Shown one piece after another: positions 1 to 8,358 of a DNA stretch of 64,000 bases. The stretch is from a virus. The stretch spans positions 124,001 through 188,000 of the IMG/VR virus record IMGVR_UViG_3300036939_000082; one strand, written 5' to 3'. A program made the position numbers and the translations under genes. Numbering within the stretch: position 1 is the stretch's first letter; each line of letters starts with the position of its first letter. The notes under the pieces were generated by a model, which saw only the letters and a list, made by a program, of their open reading frames with translations, was not told the DNA's origin and made no database searches.

Positions 1-688
1 CGGTAGTTGCTAAGTCGATCGCGTCTGCTGACACGACAATTCTTTGATTGGAAGCGCTTGCTACATTCAGCGTATTTCCATTTTTGGTTAGACCGTCACC
101 GGGGGTGATCTGGCCTGCACCGCTGAACTGGGTAAATACTAGCGGAGTTGTATCGAGGGCGATCGGGTTTTTGGTTGCTAGCGTAAATCCAATACTGGCG
201 TTTGCAGCACCTTCTGTAACGTAAGTGTACGTTCCCGACGGCATTTCAGAGCTAATGTCTGCGTCTGCATCGCGGATCAAAGTCCAAGGAACCGAAGCGG
301 AACCGGGGTTGACCACCCGAAAGATCCCGTTTTGAGTTGCAGCGGTTTGATTCTTGACCAAAACGCGATCGTTTGCTGCTAGCAACACCTCGTCGATTGT
401 TAGAGCTGCTAGCGTCCCAGTATTTGTCAGAGTCTTGTTGGCGTAGGACGCAGAGAGGTTGCCCGTTGTTGCAACCCGACAAGCAGCTTTAGTATTTAAT
501 CCTTGAACAGCACTTCCAACAGCGTCAACAACAAAAGCGCGATCGGCGACTATTATACCGCCTGGAGTCGCTCCGTCTTGAACCCTCAGAGCCTTGAGTC
601 CGGTGTCTAGAATTACTTCTCCCAACAAGCCCGTGTAGGTACTAGCTTTGTCGGTAGTTCCGCGTTTAAATAAAACTGTTGACGGCAT
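1..688 (-). CDS. Tail fibre protein, N-terminal part (C-terminus beyond window)
   Basis: An open minus-strand frame runs from ATG at 688 to the left edge, about 229 codons, so the C-terminus is outside. Residues 1-45 (VLFKRGTT, YTGLLGEV, LRVQDG) look like the short N-terminal domain of phage tropism/fibre proteins (MTD-type). Residues about 100-140 carry the pattern NDRVLVKNQT…NGIFRV, common in phage tail fibres. It starts 3 bases after the stop of the S74 fibre gene, and its ribosome site AGGA lies in the end of that gene, so the two are probably translationally coupled. Role inferred: host-surface binding at the virion tail. Confidence 0.75.
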   Translation of the reverse strand, partial: MPSTVLFKRGTTDKASTYTGLLGEVILDTGLKALRVQDGATPGGIIVADRAFVVDAVGSAVQGLNTKAACRVATTGNLSASYANKTLTNTGTLAALTIDEVLLAANDRVLVKNQTAATQNGIFRVVNPGSASVPWTLIRDADADISSEMPSGTYTYVTEGAANASIGFTLATKNPIALDTTPLVFTQFSGAGQITPGDGLTKNGNTLNVASASNQRIVVSADAIDLATT

Positions 689-691
689 TTA

Positions 692-1882
692 TTATTTCCT
701 CGCTTCTAATACTGTAATTCGACCCCGCAGTTCTTCGTTTGCTTGAGCTAATTCCTGAACGGCTTTAATCAAAGGCGCGATCAGTTCGTCGTACCCAATG
801 CTCAATACATCATCTCCGCCACTGCGCGAGTGATCTTGAAGTCCGCCGAAATCTAAGCCTGTAGTTTTAATTAAATCTGCGACTTCTTGAGCTATAAGCC
901 CGTGATGGAATCGTTTTTTCTTTTGGCTGCCGTCGTGAACGATATTGGCAAGTTTGCTTCTTTCTTGCCACTCTGCCATAATTGCGTCGTAAGCCGATTT
1001 CTCTTCATCCGAAACGTCTGGTAGTAAAGGTGGTGGCATAGGAGTGCGGTAAGAATCGCGCATATCCCAGCGGTAATCTACAGGTCTTAAAGCTTTTATA
1101 AACTCAAGACCTAAAACTGTCGGTCTAATATCTGCTTTGTCTCTTGCATCCGATCGGTTTTGAACTGTTCCGAAGACAAATGTAGTTGTTGCGCTGTCGC
1201 CCAACTGCACTTGATTTGATGCGCTCACGCTAGCGCCAGCTCCTATACCCGTACAATTAACCAACCCGGCTTGATTTAAAGCAGCAAATCCAACTGCTGT
1301 ATTGTTGTTGCCTGCTGTATTTGGGTTGAGAGCTAAAGTCCCTACTGCTACGTTGCTAGAACCAGAAGTATTTTCGTTTAGCGCATACATCCCCACACCT
1401 ACATTGTTCCCCCCAGTTGTGTTTTTGTTAAGACACAAAACACCTACTGCTGCGTTTTGAGAACCTGTAGTGTTGCGGGTCAACGCAAGACCAGCTCCAA
1501 TATTGTATCCGCCCGTCGTGTTAAAAGAGAAATCTCCGCCACTTCCTATTATGGTATTGTGAACGCCTGTTGTGCTTCCACCAACAGCTCCGCCACCACT
1601 CAATAACATAAAGCAGTTGCTATTATTTTTGTTAGCAATTGCTACTCCGTTAAAAAAAGCGTTTCCATTATTATCTATAGAAGCATTTACAGATTTTATT
1701 TTTTTACCTGTTATGCCGTCAAAGGCTACAATCTTAGAGTCTACGCTTGACTCTACACCTTCAACAACGGTCGCCTTAAACGCTGTGTTTTCAGCTCGAA
1801 CTTTTGTTAGTTCCGCTGCTACCGTGTTTTGCAGCGAAGTGGTGCTAGATACCAGCAACCCAACTTGATGTTCTAAACTCAT
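692..1882 (-). CDS. Tail fibre with C-terminal S74 intramolecular chaperone
   Basis: 396 residues. The start is the ATG at 1882, 4 bases after a good GGAGAG site; a TTG 12 bases upstream is less likely. Residues 1-80 are a helical/coiled N-terminus. Residues about 100-215 hold short repeats of the type G-x-x-N-x-(A/G)-x-G-x-x-A-L separated by NTTG/NTSG, as in trimeric beta-roll adhesin heads. From about residue 245, SDARDKADIRP, RPVDYRW and HGLIAQEV mark a Peptidase_S74 (endosialidase-type) chaperone, which trimerises fibres and cuts itself off. The start of the next gene overlaps its ribosome site. Role: receptor-binding fibre (inferred). Confidence 0.85.
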   Translation of the reverse strand: MSLEHQVGLLVSSTTSLQNTVAAELTKVRAENTAFKATVVEGVESSVDSKIVAFDGITGKKIKSVNASIDNNGNAFFNGVAIANKNNSNCFMLLSGGGAVGGSTTGVHNTIIGSGGDFSFNTTGGYNIGAGLALTRNTTGSQNAAVGVLCLNKNTTGGNNVGVGMYALNENTSGSSNVAVGTLALNPNTAGNNNTAVGFAALNQAGLVNCTGIGAGASVSASNQVQLGDSATTTFVFGTVQNRSDARDKADIRPTVLGLEFIKALRPVDYRWDMRDSYRTPMPPPLLPDVSDEEKSAYDAIMAEWQERSKLANIVHDGSQKKKRFHHGLIAQEVADLIKTTGLDFGGLQDHSRSGGDDVLSIGYDELIAPLIKAVQELAQANEELRGRITVLEARK

Positions 1883-1888
1883 ATATCT

Positions 1889-1937
1889 CTCCAAAACAAC
1901 AGAGGCCGCCCAAATAGCTTGGACGGCCGACGTAGCA
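1889..1937 (-). promoter_or_regulatory. Hairpin leader, copy A (shared with tape-measure gene)
   Basis: On the minus strand GCTACGTCGGCCG opens an 8-bp GC-rich stem (GGCCGTCC / GGGCGGCC, 9-nt loop) followed by TCTGTTGTTTTGG and the ribosome site. Copy B, with the same order and spacing, precedes the tape-measure start at 29325. The stem plus T-rich run resembles an attenuator, but it sits directly before the start codon. Confidence 0.6.
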
Positions 1938-1956
1938 AATTATTTATTTTTTATAG

Positions 1957-1976
1957 AGTGCTGCAAAAGCAGCACT
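1957..1976. repeat. Perfect 8-bp hairpin between late genes
   Basis: AGTGCTGC-AAAA-GCAGCACT. It lies downstream of the 139-aa gene. On the minus strand it is followed by an A-rich, not T-rich, stretch, so it is a processing or pausing hairpin rather than a standard terminator. Confidence 0.5.
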
Positions 1977-2054
1977 TTCAACCCGATCGCCCGCGCAATC
2001 TCAGGATTTCTGTACCAAGCATATCGCGAAGGACGAAAACTTGCAAATTTTTAG

Positions 2055-2474
2055 CTAACCTTCGTCTTGAGGCTCCCAACTTTTGAATCCCGCCTGCTCG
2101 GGTCGGATAATGCAGGTTTGATTGATCGGGTCGCGCAAGGCGCTGGCAATTGCCGAAGGAACTCCGTGCATCCCCACTCGCCAATCTACTTTGTTAATTG
2201 ACTGGGTATTTCCCGCATTCACAGCACCCTGCGGCGCGTCAGAATTGCTGTTGCGGGTATAAATTGCCAAGTTTCCGTCAGAGATGGCGACCGGTTCCCT
2301 GCCGCGATACAAGTATTCGCCAGTTAACATACCTTCTTGGAAAAATACTATGCGATATTCGGCGACCGCACTCCACCCGATAACCCTAAATTCGGTTGGC
2401 GGGCGAAGTTTGTGAGGATTGGGGATGATTTTGCCGTCTTCTTTTATCAGTCTTTGGTAAAAATAAGGCTCCAT
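2055..2474 (-). CDS. Small phage protein of unknown function
   Basis: 139 residues from the ATG at 2474 (begins MEPYFYQRLIKEDG). This start lies one base past the stop of the hydrolase gene, so the pair is almost certainly co-translated; longer frames further upstream run through the hydrolase coding end and are unlikely. I do not recognise the family. There is no signal peptide or membrane segment, and the composition is that of a small soluble beta-rich protein (EYRIVFFQEG, GEYLYRGREPVAI). Its place between the cell-wall hydrolase and the fibres suggests a baseplate or tail-tip accessory, which is inference only. Confidence 0.65.
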   Translation of the reverse strand: MEPYFYQRLIKEDGKIIPNPHKLRPPTEFRVIGWSAVAEYRIVFFQEGMLTGEYLYRGREPVAISDGNLAIYTRNSNSDAPQGAVNAGNTQSINKVDWRVGMHGVPSAIASALRDPINQTCIIRPEQAGFKSWEPQDEG

Positions 2475-2475
2475 A

Positions 2476-4002
2476 TCACACCATTTTAATTTGTGGGTGC
2501 GGCAAAACATCGCGGGGATTGACATCCTGGCCGTTAATGTAAACACCGAAATGTAGGTGAATGTTTTGCTGTCCGTACCCACAATCGGCACCAAAACCAG
2601 AACAACCACGCATTGCAATTTTCTGACCCGCTTGTACGGACTGACCTTCGGTGACGAGAAGAGGTGCTTGAAGGTGCATATACACGCTCTCCGTGTTGTC
2701 CCCGTGGTCGATGCGGATCATCCTGCCTTCTCCACCGCTAGGATCGCTTTTAGCTATTTTTACTTTGCCTGATTTGGCTGCAAATATTGCATCCGGATCT
2801 GGTCCAGAACCGAAACCGCCGTAATCGATTCCAGCGTGATGTCGCCCTCTAGCGCTTCCCCATTCGCACCTAGGTCCTGCAACTGTGTTTCCTTCAATAG
2901 GCATCGGCGATCGCCACCCTTGCTTTGAAACCGGCATTCCGCTTACCGTAACAGTCTGGGCAACGGCGCTTTCTGGAGCGGCTTGGTGTTTTTGCGGGGC
3001 GTCCGGTTTGGAAGCGTCGCCCCGAAACAGTTGAATTTTGGCGTTGGGGTCGGGTTTAAATGCCGTCACTTCCGCTTCGAGGCGATCGCCAAACAAGAAG
3101 AGAACTTCTTCCACAGTATAGGTATCGTCCAGTCCTTCTCCCAATCCCCGCGCTTCAAATGTCAGACCGGCGTCTAATTTTAAAATATCCGGCTGACCGT
3201 GAACGTCGAGGCAGAATTGAGCTATGTGAGTTTTGTGGGAGTCAAGGGCCATCAACCCCAGCGCTGCTTCCATCGCCCCCAACTGAGAAGTTGGGTTGTG
3301 CTGACCGACCATCGCGACCGCAGGCGCTCCCCCGGTATCAAAATCGGTTGCACCGGTGTTGCCGGGAAGGGCTGGCATCCCATCAATCCCCGACTTAAAA
3401 ATTTCCATTCCGCGATCGATCGCGGGCTTGAAGGTTCTGCCGAAATCGTTGTCGTGACCGTTGGGATTGCCCTGTATTTTGCGCCTTACCTCGTGCCAGT
3501 CTTGAGCCTCGGCAGAAATTTGACAGTTTTGGTTTGCATTGTGCTTTCCCTGCCAGTACATTACTGTTATTTTTGCTGCAATTTCTGGCTGTCCGGCTAG
3601 TTCTGGATTTTGCAGCAAAGGCAAATTCAACAGCTTCCCAAACATTTCGTAGTTGTAAGTATGCGTTAGTTGAATATACCCCCGTCCGCGAAAATTACTA
3701 CCTCCTTCGACTGATGAGCTTCCTGGTCCTATTTCTGATGCCGGTGTAAAATTCAGGGTTTCCGTTCCCATTGTGGCAATAATGCCAACAAGTTGATTCT
3801 TTGATTTCAACCCAGCTTCATTCATCGCTCTTAGAATGTAAGGCAAGTTTTTCCGGATCGAGTCAAGATCGAACTGAGGTAAAACTTTTTTTACGTCCTC
3901 CGGCGTCGGATAGGATTGCTGCGTCGGTTGCTGCGTGGCGGGGGCGATCGGTTTGGTTGCAGGAGTTGCAGGGGCGATCGGCTTAGTTTTTGTGTCTTCC
4001 AT
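2476..4002 (-). CDS. Modular cell-wall hydrolase: GH19-like domain plus M23 peptidase
   Basis: 508 residues. Residues 1-45 form a Pro/Ala/Thr/Gln-rich linker. Residues about 50-215 resemble GH19 chitinase/lysozyme phage endolysins (GIIATMGTETLNF with the likely catalytic Glu, RGRGYIQLTHTYNY, ITVMYW). Residues about 225-330 (GLTFEARGLGEGLDDTYTVEEV, LEAEVTAF) resemble the C-terminal part of phage late-control D/tail-hub proteins. Residues about 375-508 are an M23 endopeptidase, with the metal ligands visible as H-A-G-I-D near 387 and H-L-H-F-G near 481, plus G-x-V near 415. The combination suggests a tail-associated lysin acting on peptidoglycan during entry rather than a simple endolysin. No signal peptide. 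Confidence 0.8.
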   Translation of the reverse strand: MEDTKTKPIAPATPATKPIAPATQQPTQQSYPTPEDVKKVLPQFDLDSIRKNLPYILRAMNEAGLKSKNQLVGIIATMGTETLNFTPASEIGPGSSSVEGGSNFRGRGYIQLTHTYNYEMFGKLLNLPLLQNPELAGQPEIAAKITVMYWQGKHNANQNCQISAEAQDWHEVRRKIQGNPNGHDNDFGRTFKPAIDRGMEIFKSGIDGMPALPGNTGATDFDTGGAPAVAMVGQHNPTSQLGAMEAALGLMALDSHKTHIAQFCLDVHGQPDILKLDAGLTFEARGLGEGLDDTYTVEEVLFLFGDRLEAEVTAFKPDPNAKIQLFRGDASKPDAPQKHQAAPESAVAQTVTVSGMPVSKQGWRSPMPIEGNTVAGPRCEWGSARGRHHAGIDYGGFGSGPDPDAIFAAKSGKVKIAKSDPSGGEGRMIRIDHGDNTESVYMHLQAPLLVTEGQSVQAGQKIAMRGCSGFGADCGYGQQNIHLHFGVYINGQDVNPRDVLPHPQIKMV

Positions 4003-4138
4003 AAATAAAAAAAACTACCTAGGGAATCCCAGGCAGGGCGCGTGTTTTGCTTTGGTAACAGGCGGGTGGGCGATCGGGTTAGATGTTCAGTTTCTCAATA
4101 TCGTCGCGATTAAATTGCAGCCCGCGTCGAAATTGCTC

Positions 4139-4417
4139 TTAAGTCCAATCTCGAACGTGGGATTTACACATCGGATTTAACGCATTTAAAAATCGAAACA
4201 ACTTTTCTGTTGAAAAACCTGTCAGTTTTCCTTTGATCAACGCTGACATTTCTTGTTGGTCAATTCCTAATACTTCTGCTGCTTGAACTTGATTCAGTTT
4301 CCTTTGACGGAGGATCTTATTTATCTGTCTTACCAATTCAGCCTTTGCCAGCATTTCACCAGAATTAAGTAAACCCAAATCACTAAATATATTGCCACTA
4401 CTGACTTGAATGTTCAT
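4139..4417 (-). CDS. Orphan XRE/HTH antitoxin-like protein
   Basis: 92 residues from the ATG at 4417; GAGGAAAG lies 7 bases upstream and decides against the ATG 12 bases earlier. The centre (VRQINKILRQRKLNQVQAAE, LGIDQQEMSALIKG) is a helix-turn-helix of the HigA-type family with RelE-like partners (HTH_37). In that family the toxin gene normally lies just upstream, but the 230 bases upstream on this strand contain no frame, so the toxin is missing. It may act as a stand-alone repressor or anti-addiction factor. Confidence 0.7.
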   Translation of the reverse strand: MNIQVSSGNIFSDLGLLNSGEMLAKAELVRQINKILRQRKLNQVQAAEVLGIDQQEMSALIKGKLTGFSTEKLFRFLNALNPMCKSHVRDWT

Positions 4418-4565
4418 TTCTTTCCTCATTATTTACTTTTCATTTTATTCTATCTTAGTTGTTCTATGGGTCTATTGATAAAAAAAAGCAATCAAGGGGA
4501 CTCTTCTTTGCGAGTCGATCGCCCTTAAGAGCCAGTCATTTGTCGAACAGCCCGATCGCCCACCA

Positions 4566-4594
4566 TTGCCGTTAAGCCCAAAAACAAGTATAAT
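4566..4594 (+). promoter_or_regulatory. Sigma70-type promoter of the signalling operon
   Basis: TTGCCG (4566-4571), 17-base spacer, TATAAT (4589-4594). Transcription would start near 4601, giving a leader of about 60 bases that contains the hairpin at 4614-4644. Confidence 0.6.
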
Positions 4595-4613
4595 GACCTA
4601 AAACCTTTACAGC

Positions 4614-4644
4614 AAGCCCTTTCTGGGTATCCCAGAAAGGGCTT
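4614..4644 (+). terminator. Leader hairpin / putative attenuator before the kinase gene
   Basis: 14-bp perfect stem AAGCCCTTTCTGGG / CCCAGAAAGGGCTT with loop TAT, followed by TATATTTT. No gene on this strand ends upstream, so it cannot be an ordinary end-of-gene terminator. It lies between the promoter and the start codon. Confidence 0.55.
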
Positions 4645-4663
4645 TATATTTTAAAAGCACACT

Positions 4664-6589
4664 ATGCTCACAAGTAAAAATTTTTTAGGGCTTCCGGCAC
4701 TTCCCCAGGGACGTACTTTGTCAAGTGAAGAGATATCCAGTGCAGCGATCGCCCTTGCAGCCAAAGTGAAGGAGATTGTTGGGTGCGACGGCGTGTTGGT
4801 ATGCGAGTTTAACTTAATACTGCCAAATCAAGGGCCGAGGATTATTGCAGACGCTTCTAAAGACAGGTGGAATGAAATAATAAACAAGGAATTTGTTGGC
4901 AGGCATTTAAGAAGTTTGTCGCAGCAAATTTACGCAAGTGTTGATATGAGCAAAGACAATTCTCCATACCACGAAGAGCTTTCTAGCCTTGGCATTGGCT
5001 CTGTTCTCAGCGGTTGCATAGAGGTTAACAATCTAGAATGGGGTGCGCTGATCTGCTGGAATAAAAATAGCTGCGAATGGGAAGAAAGCAATTTATTGTT
5101 GATTTTACAGACCTGTCAGTATTTAGAATACGCGATCGCCAGATCGATGTTGAAATCCGTATTTGTAGATCGGGGTCATACAAAAACAATCAGTAAAATT
5201 AAGTCATTGCTCAATACTCCAAGCGATTGGAAAACATTCCAAGTGTTGGTCAAAGCCTCTCTTCAGTCTTTAAGACAGTTGTTTCAAGCCAGCAATTGCT
5301 CTATATTGGTAGGCAACGAATGTTTGTTTACGCTAACAGAAGATCGCTTGTCAGTAACGAGAACCCCTTACTATCAGGACATAGTAACTAAAGACTTGGT
5401 TGTAGTTCCAATCTTTATCAACAGCATTCATTGGGGTTTTATAGAGATAGAATCGCCTTATCTTCCGTGGGATGAAGTAGAAAGTACGTTTTTGAGGAAA
5501 GCCGGGTTTATAATTTGTAGCGCGATCGCCAACAAAGAGTCTGATTACCTTCAAGCTTATTATTTAGATAGGATCATAGAAACAGCACCTATCGTTCTTT
5601 ACAAGCTTGACAAGTTAGGGATTTGCACTTTTTGCTTAGGCAACAATCTAGTTGATTACCAAATTTTTCATAAAGAACTGCTAGGAAAGAATATTTTTGA
5701 AGAGAATGCAGGATATCCAAAAAACCAACAATTTTTCAAGGAAGCTTTTGAACTTAGCACGCATTCGGGATTTGTAAGTGCTAACGGAACAATTTTTCAC
5801 AACCATACCGTACTGCTAGAAAACGGAGAAATTATAGGTGTCGCGATCGATTACACAGAACAGTTTACATTTCAAAAAGATTTGGAAACTGTTGTATACT
5901 CATTGTCTCACGACTTACAGGAACCGTTGAGGGCAATTTCCAACAACCACAAGCTACTAGAAAATAGATTGACAGCAATTGGAGTTCAGGATGATGAAAT
6001 CAGCAACCGCTTAAAAAAAGGATCGTCAAGCGTCAAAAAGTTATCTGAATTGATTGAAGAACAGTTGCAGTTGAGCCGAATAAACTCGACCAAAAAACCA
6101 TTTGAACAAAATGACAGTAAATCTATTATTCAAGAAGCGATAGATAATTTATCGGATTTAATAACTAGGAAAAACGCGCAAATTGAATTTGTGACACCTT
6201 TTTTTCCGACTATTAGCTGCGATCGCTCTCAAATGGTTTCGCTGTTTCAAAATTTAATTGGCAATGCTATCAAATTCAACAATCTTACCGAGCCTCCCTC
6301 AGTATGGATTAGCTGCAATTTAGAAGGAACTAGATTTTGGAAATACGGAATTGCCGATAACGGTATCGGTATAGATCCGCAGTATCAAAAACAAATTTTT
6401 GAAATTTGGAAAAGACTCCACAGTGAATCTGATTTCCCCGGCACAGGAATGGGGTTAGCTATTTGTCGCAAAATAATTAATCGACACAAGGGTAATATTT
6501 GGGTCGAATCAGAAGGCGACGGTACTGGAAGTATATTTTACTTTACAATTCCAGCGTCAACAGAAGGATTGTTGTTTAGTGCAATTTAA
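4664..6589 (+). CDS. Phytochrome-type sensor histidine kinase with degenerate GAF domains
   Basis: 641 residues, cytosolic. Residues about 20-160: GAF domain of the phytochrome/cyanobacteriochrome type (NNLEWGALICW). The position where bilin-binding GAFs have Cys-His reads SPYHEEL (Tyr102-His103), so covalent bilin attachment is probably lost. Residues about 190-305: second GAF. Residues about 310-400: PAS-like. Residues about 405-475: dimerisation/phosphoacceptor (LSHDLQEPLR, His416). Residues about 520-635: HATPase with N box (LIGNAIKFNN), G1 (DNGIGID) and G2 (GTGMGLAI). A receiver gene follows after 2 bases and a second receiver overlaps that. It autophosphorylates and passes phosphate to the receivers; the signal is unknown. 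Confidence 0.88.
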   Translation: MLTSKNFLGLPALPQGRTLSSEEISSAAIALAAKVKEIVGCDGVLVCEFNLILPNQGPRIIADASKDRWNEIINKEFVGRHLRSLSQQIYASVDMSKDNSPYHEELSSLGIGSVLSGCIEVNNLEWGALICWNKNSCEWEESNLLLILQTCQYLEYAIARSMLKSVFVDRGHTKTISKIKSLLNTPSDWKTFQVLVKASLQSLRQLFQASNCSILVGNECLFTLTEDRLSVTRTPYYQDIVTKDLVVVPIFINSIHWGFIEIESPYLPWDEVESTFLRKAGFIICSAIANKESDYLQAYYLDRIIETAPIVLYKLDKLGICTFCLGNNLVDYQIFHKELLGKNIFEENAGYPKNQQFFKEAFELSTHSGFVSANGTIFHNHTVLLENGEIIGVAIDYTEQFTFQKDLETVVYSLSHDLQEPLRAISNNHKLLENRLTAIGVQDDEISNRLKKGSSSVKKLSELIEEQLQLSRINSTKKPFEQNDSKSIIQEAIDNLSDLITRKNAQIEFVTPFFPTISCDRSQMVSLFQNLIGNAIKFNNLTEPPSVWISCNLEGTRFWKYGIADNGIGIDPQYQKQIFEIWKRLHSESDFPGTGMGLAICRKIINRHKGNIWVESEGDGTGSIFYFTIPASTEGLLFSAI

Positions 6590-6591
6590 AA

Positions 6592-7008
6592 ATGATGGCT
6601 AAGCATAGTGTTTTACTGGTTGAAGATTCGCCTGATGACGCTGAAATAGCAAAGATTGCTTTTGAAAAGACACAGCTCGACATCAATTTAGAAGTAGTTA
6701 AAACCGGGAGATCTGCTATTCTGAGATTGCAAGAAGTAAATCAACCGGATTTGGTTATTCTCGACTGGAATTTACCGCTCGTGTCGGGAAAAGAAGTTTT
6801 GTTTTTTATCAAAAGAACAGCAAGAATTAAGAGAATTCCTGTAGTTGTTCTGACTACATCAAAGAACACCCAAGATATAACTGATGCTTACGACGGTCAC
6901 TGCAATGCCTACACAGTAAAGCCATTAGAGTTTGATGACACGATAGAGCTGTTAAGCTCGATTGCGAATTTTTATTGCAGGTACACATTATCACCCAAAG
7001 AGCTATGA
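6592..7008 (+). CDS. Single-domain response regulator (Rcp1-like)
   Basis: 138 residues, only a receiver domain. Acid pocket VEDSPDD (Asp12), phosphoacceptor Asp58 in VILDWNLP, conserved Thr in VVLTTS, Lys in YTVKPLE. Length and sequence style match the small response regulators paired with cyanobacterial phytochromes. It begins 2 bases after the kinase stop (ATG ATG; either may be used), and its stop overlaps the next start as ATGA, so the three genes form one translationally coupled operon. Confidence 0.9.
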   Translation: MMAKHSVLLVEDSPDDAEIAKIAFEKTQLDINLEVVKTGRSAILRLQEVNQPDLVILDWNLPLVSGKEVLFFIKRTARIKRIPVVVLTTSKNTQDITDAYDGHCNAYTVKPLEFDDTIELLSSIANFYCRYTLSPKEL

Positions 7009-7916
7009 CAAGCGAGCGCGAGCCAATACTAATAATAGATGATTCCCCGAACGACGGAGAATTTGCGGAAATAATACTCCGAGAATCAGGTTTTGACGGA
7101 GTTACTTCTACTACAAGACTGTCTGATGCGATAGAAATCTTAAAAGCTGACAATACAATCAAGCGAGTTGTATTGGACTTGGGGGGGTTGGTAAGAAAAT
7201 CAGACAACCCTCTTGCTGCGTTAAACGCACTGGAAGCAGAAGGTTTTCCCGATCTTCAAATAGTCGTACTAACAGGAAACAAAAACCCCGCTCTTGTTCG
7301 AGAAATAGAAAAAAGAGGGTATCAGTGTTTGACAAAAGAAAATGCACTAGATTTAGTCGAAAAATCTAGTGCTCTGCCAGATGCCATCGCCAAGCTTGAA
7401 TCAAGCAACCTTAATCTGCGACAAAATATTCACGTAAACGAGCTGTTTGCAAGAGTTAAGAGGCTAGAAACTCAGATTGATGGAATACTTTTGCTTTCGG
7501 GAACAAGTAACTTGCAATCGCTAGCCATCGATGTTAAAGCCATAGAGTCTCAACTCAATTTGTTGTACGAACTAAAAGACCGCATCGCAGAGTTTGAACG
7601 TAGCGATCAAATTCTGCGCGAAACTATTGGCGAATTTCGACTAGAAATAAAAGTTATAAATACCGAGAAAAATATTGAGCTTTTGAAGTTGCTGAGCAAA
7701 GCTATTTGGCTGTTAAAACTCAATCAAAAATTTTGCAATTTGTGCGTTTTTGTGTTTACGGAAATGTATAAGATGGTATTTGAAAATATAAAAATAATCT
7801 TGCTTGGATGTGCCACCACAATAGTTGTCACTTCTTCTTTTTGGCACAAGTTAACAGATAATTTACCTGAAATACAAGAAAAAATCAAAACTACAATAGA
7901 AAATCTTTTGCGTTAA
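7005..7916 (+). CDS. Receiver-domain protein with coiled coil and C-terminal membrane segment
   Basis: 303 residues from the ATG at 7005, which overlaps the previous stop by 4 bases. Residues 1-125 are a receiver domain (IIDDSPND, phosphoacceptor Asp58 in RVVLDLGGL, Thr in VVLTGNK, Lys in CLTKEN). Residues about 130-240 are helical/coiled coil. A hydrophobic stretch at about 263-280 (IILLGCATTIVV) is a likely membrane anchor or helix, followed by a short amphipathic tail. No known output domain. It may place the phosphorelay at a membrane. Its stop overlaps the convergent gene at 7913 by 3-4 bases. Confidence 0.8.
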   Translation: MTSEREPILIIDDSPNDGEFAEIILRESGFDGVTSTTRLSDAIEILKADNTIKRVVLDLGGLVRKSDNPLAALNALEAEGFPDLQIVVLTGNKNPALVREIEKRGYQCLTKENALDLVEKSSALPDAIAKLESSNLNLRQNIHVNELFARVKRLETQIDGILLLSGTSNLQSLAIDVKAIESQLNLLYELKDRIAEFERSDQILRETIGEFRLEIKVINTEKNIELLKLLSKAIWLLKLNQKFCNLCVFVFTEMYKMVFENIKIILLGCATTIVVTSSFWHKLTDNLPEIQEKIKTTIENLLR

Positions 7917-8296
7917 TTTAAAGATCTAAAAGTTAATGACAGGCGATCGCCCTCAATGTTCCAACCAATCAGCTCAACCAGATCGCCGTTCAAGTGGTGG
8001 CGCGATCGGATCAGCAGCGGCGGAACCTCAAATATTTTAGTCTCCAAAATCACCAACCGCCCCGAAACCGTTCTATCGTTAAATTTTTGCAGTCCCCAGT
8101 CAGATCGCATTTTTTCGGCAACCGCAAGGGCTGTTTTTAGATCGGCGATCGCGCTGTCTAGTTTTTCCGGTGGGGCGATCGTTACCGCTTCCGCAGCTTT
8201 GGTTGCATCCAGTCTGACGACCCAAGCTTTGAACTCATTGATTTTAACGATAAACTGTTCCAATGCAAAAATTAATTCTGATTCTGTGTTATACAT
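7913..8296 (-). CDS. Unassigned small protein downstream of the tape-measure gene
   Basis: 127 residues if started at the ATG at 8296; an in-frame ATG about 36 bases upstream is possible, and neither has a strong ribosome site. N-terminal half is alpha-helical (FALEQFIVKINEFKAWVVRL), Ala-rich in the middle; the C-terminal half is beta-rich (VELIGWNIEGDRLSLTF). HIP1 sites are frequent, as in the tail genes. I do not recognise the family. Strand and place between the tape-measure and hydrolase genes suggest a tail accessory role. Confidence 0.55.
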   Translation of the reverse strand: MYNTESELIFALEQFIVKINEFKAWVVRLDATKAAEAVTIAPPEKLDSAIADLKTALAVAEKMRSDWGLQKFNDRTVSGRLVILETKIFEVPPLLIRSRHHLNGDLVELIGWNIEGDRLSLTFRSLN

Positions 8297-8358
8297 GACT
8301 TGCGCTCGATCGCTTTTCCCTCTACAATACATTGGCAACCAGTATTAAGGCAAATCAG

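Noticed and set aside
1978-2184. 68-codon minus frame overlapping the end of the 139-aa gene
   Set aside because: Out of frame within the real gene, no ribosome site, Arg/Gly-rich shadow composition.
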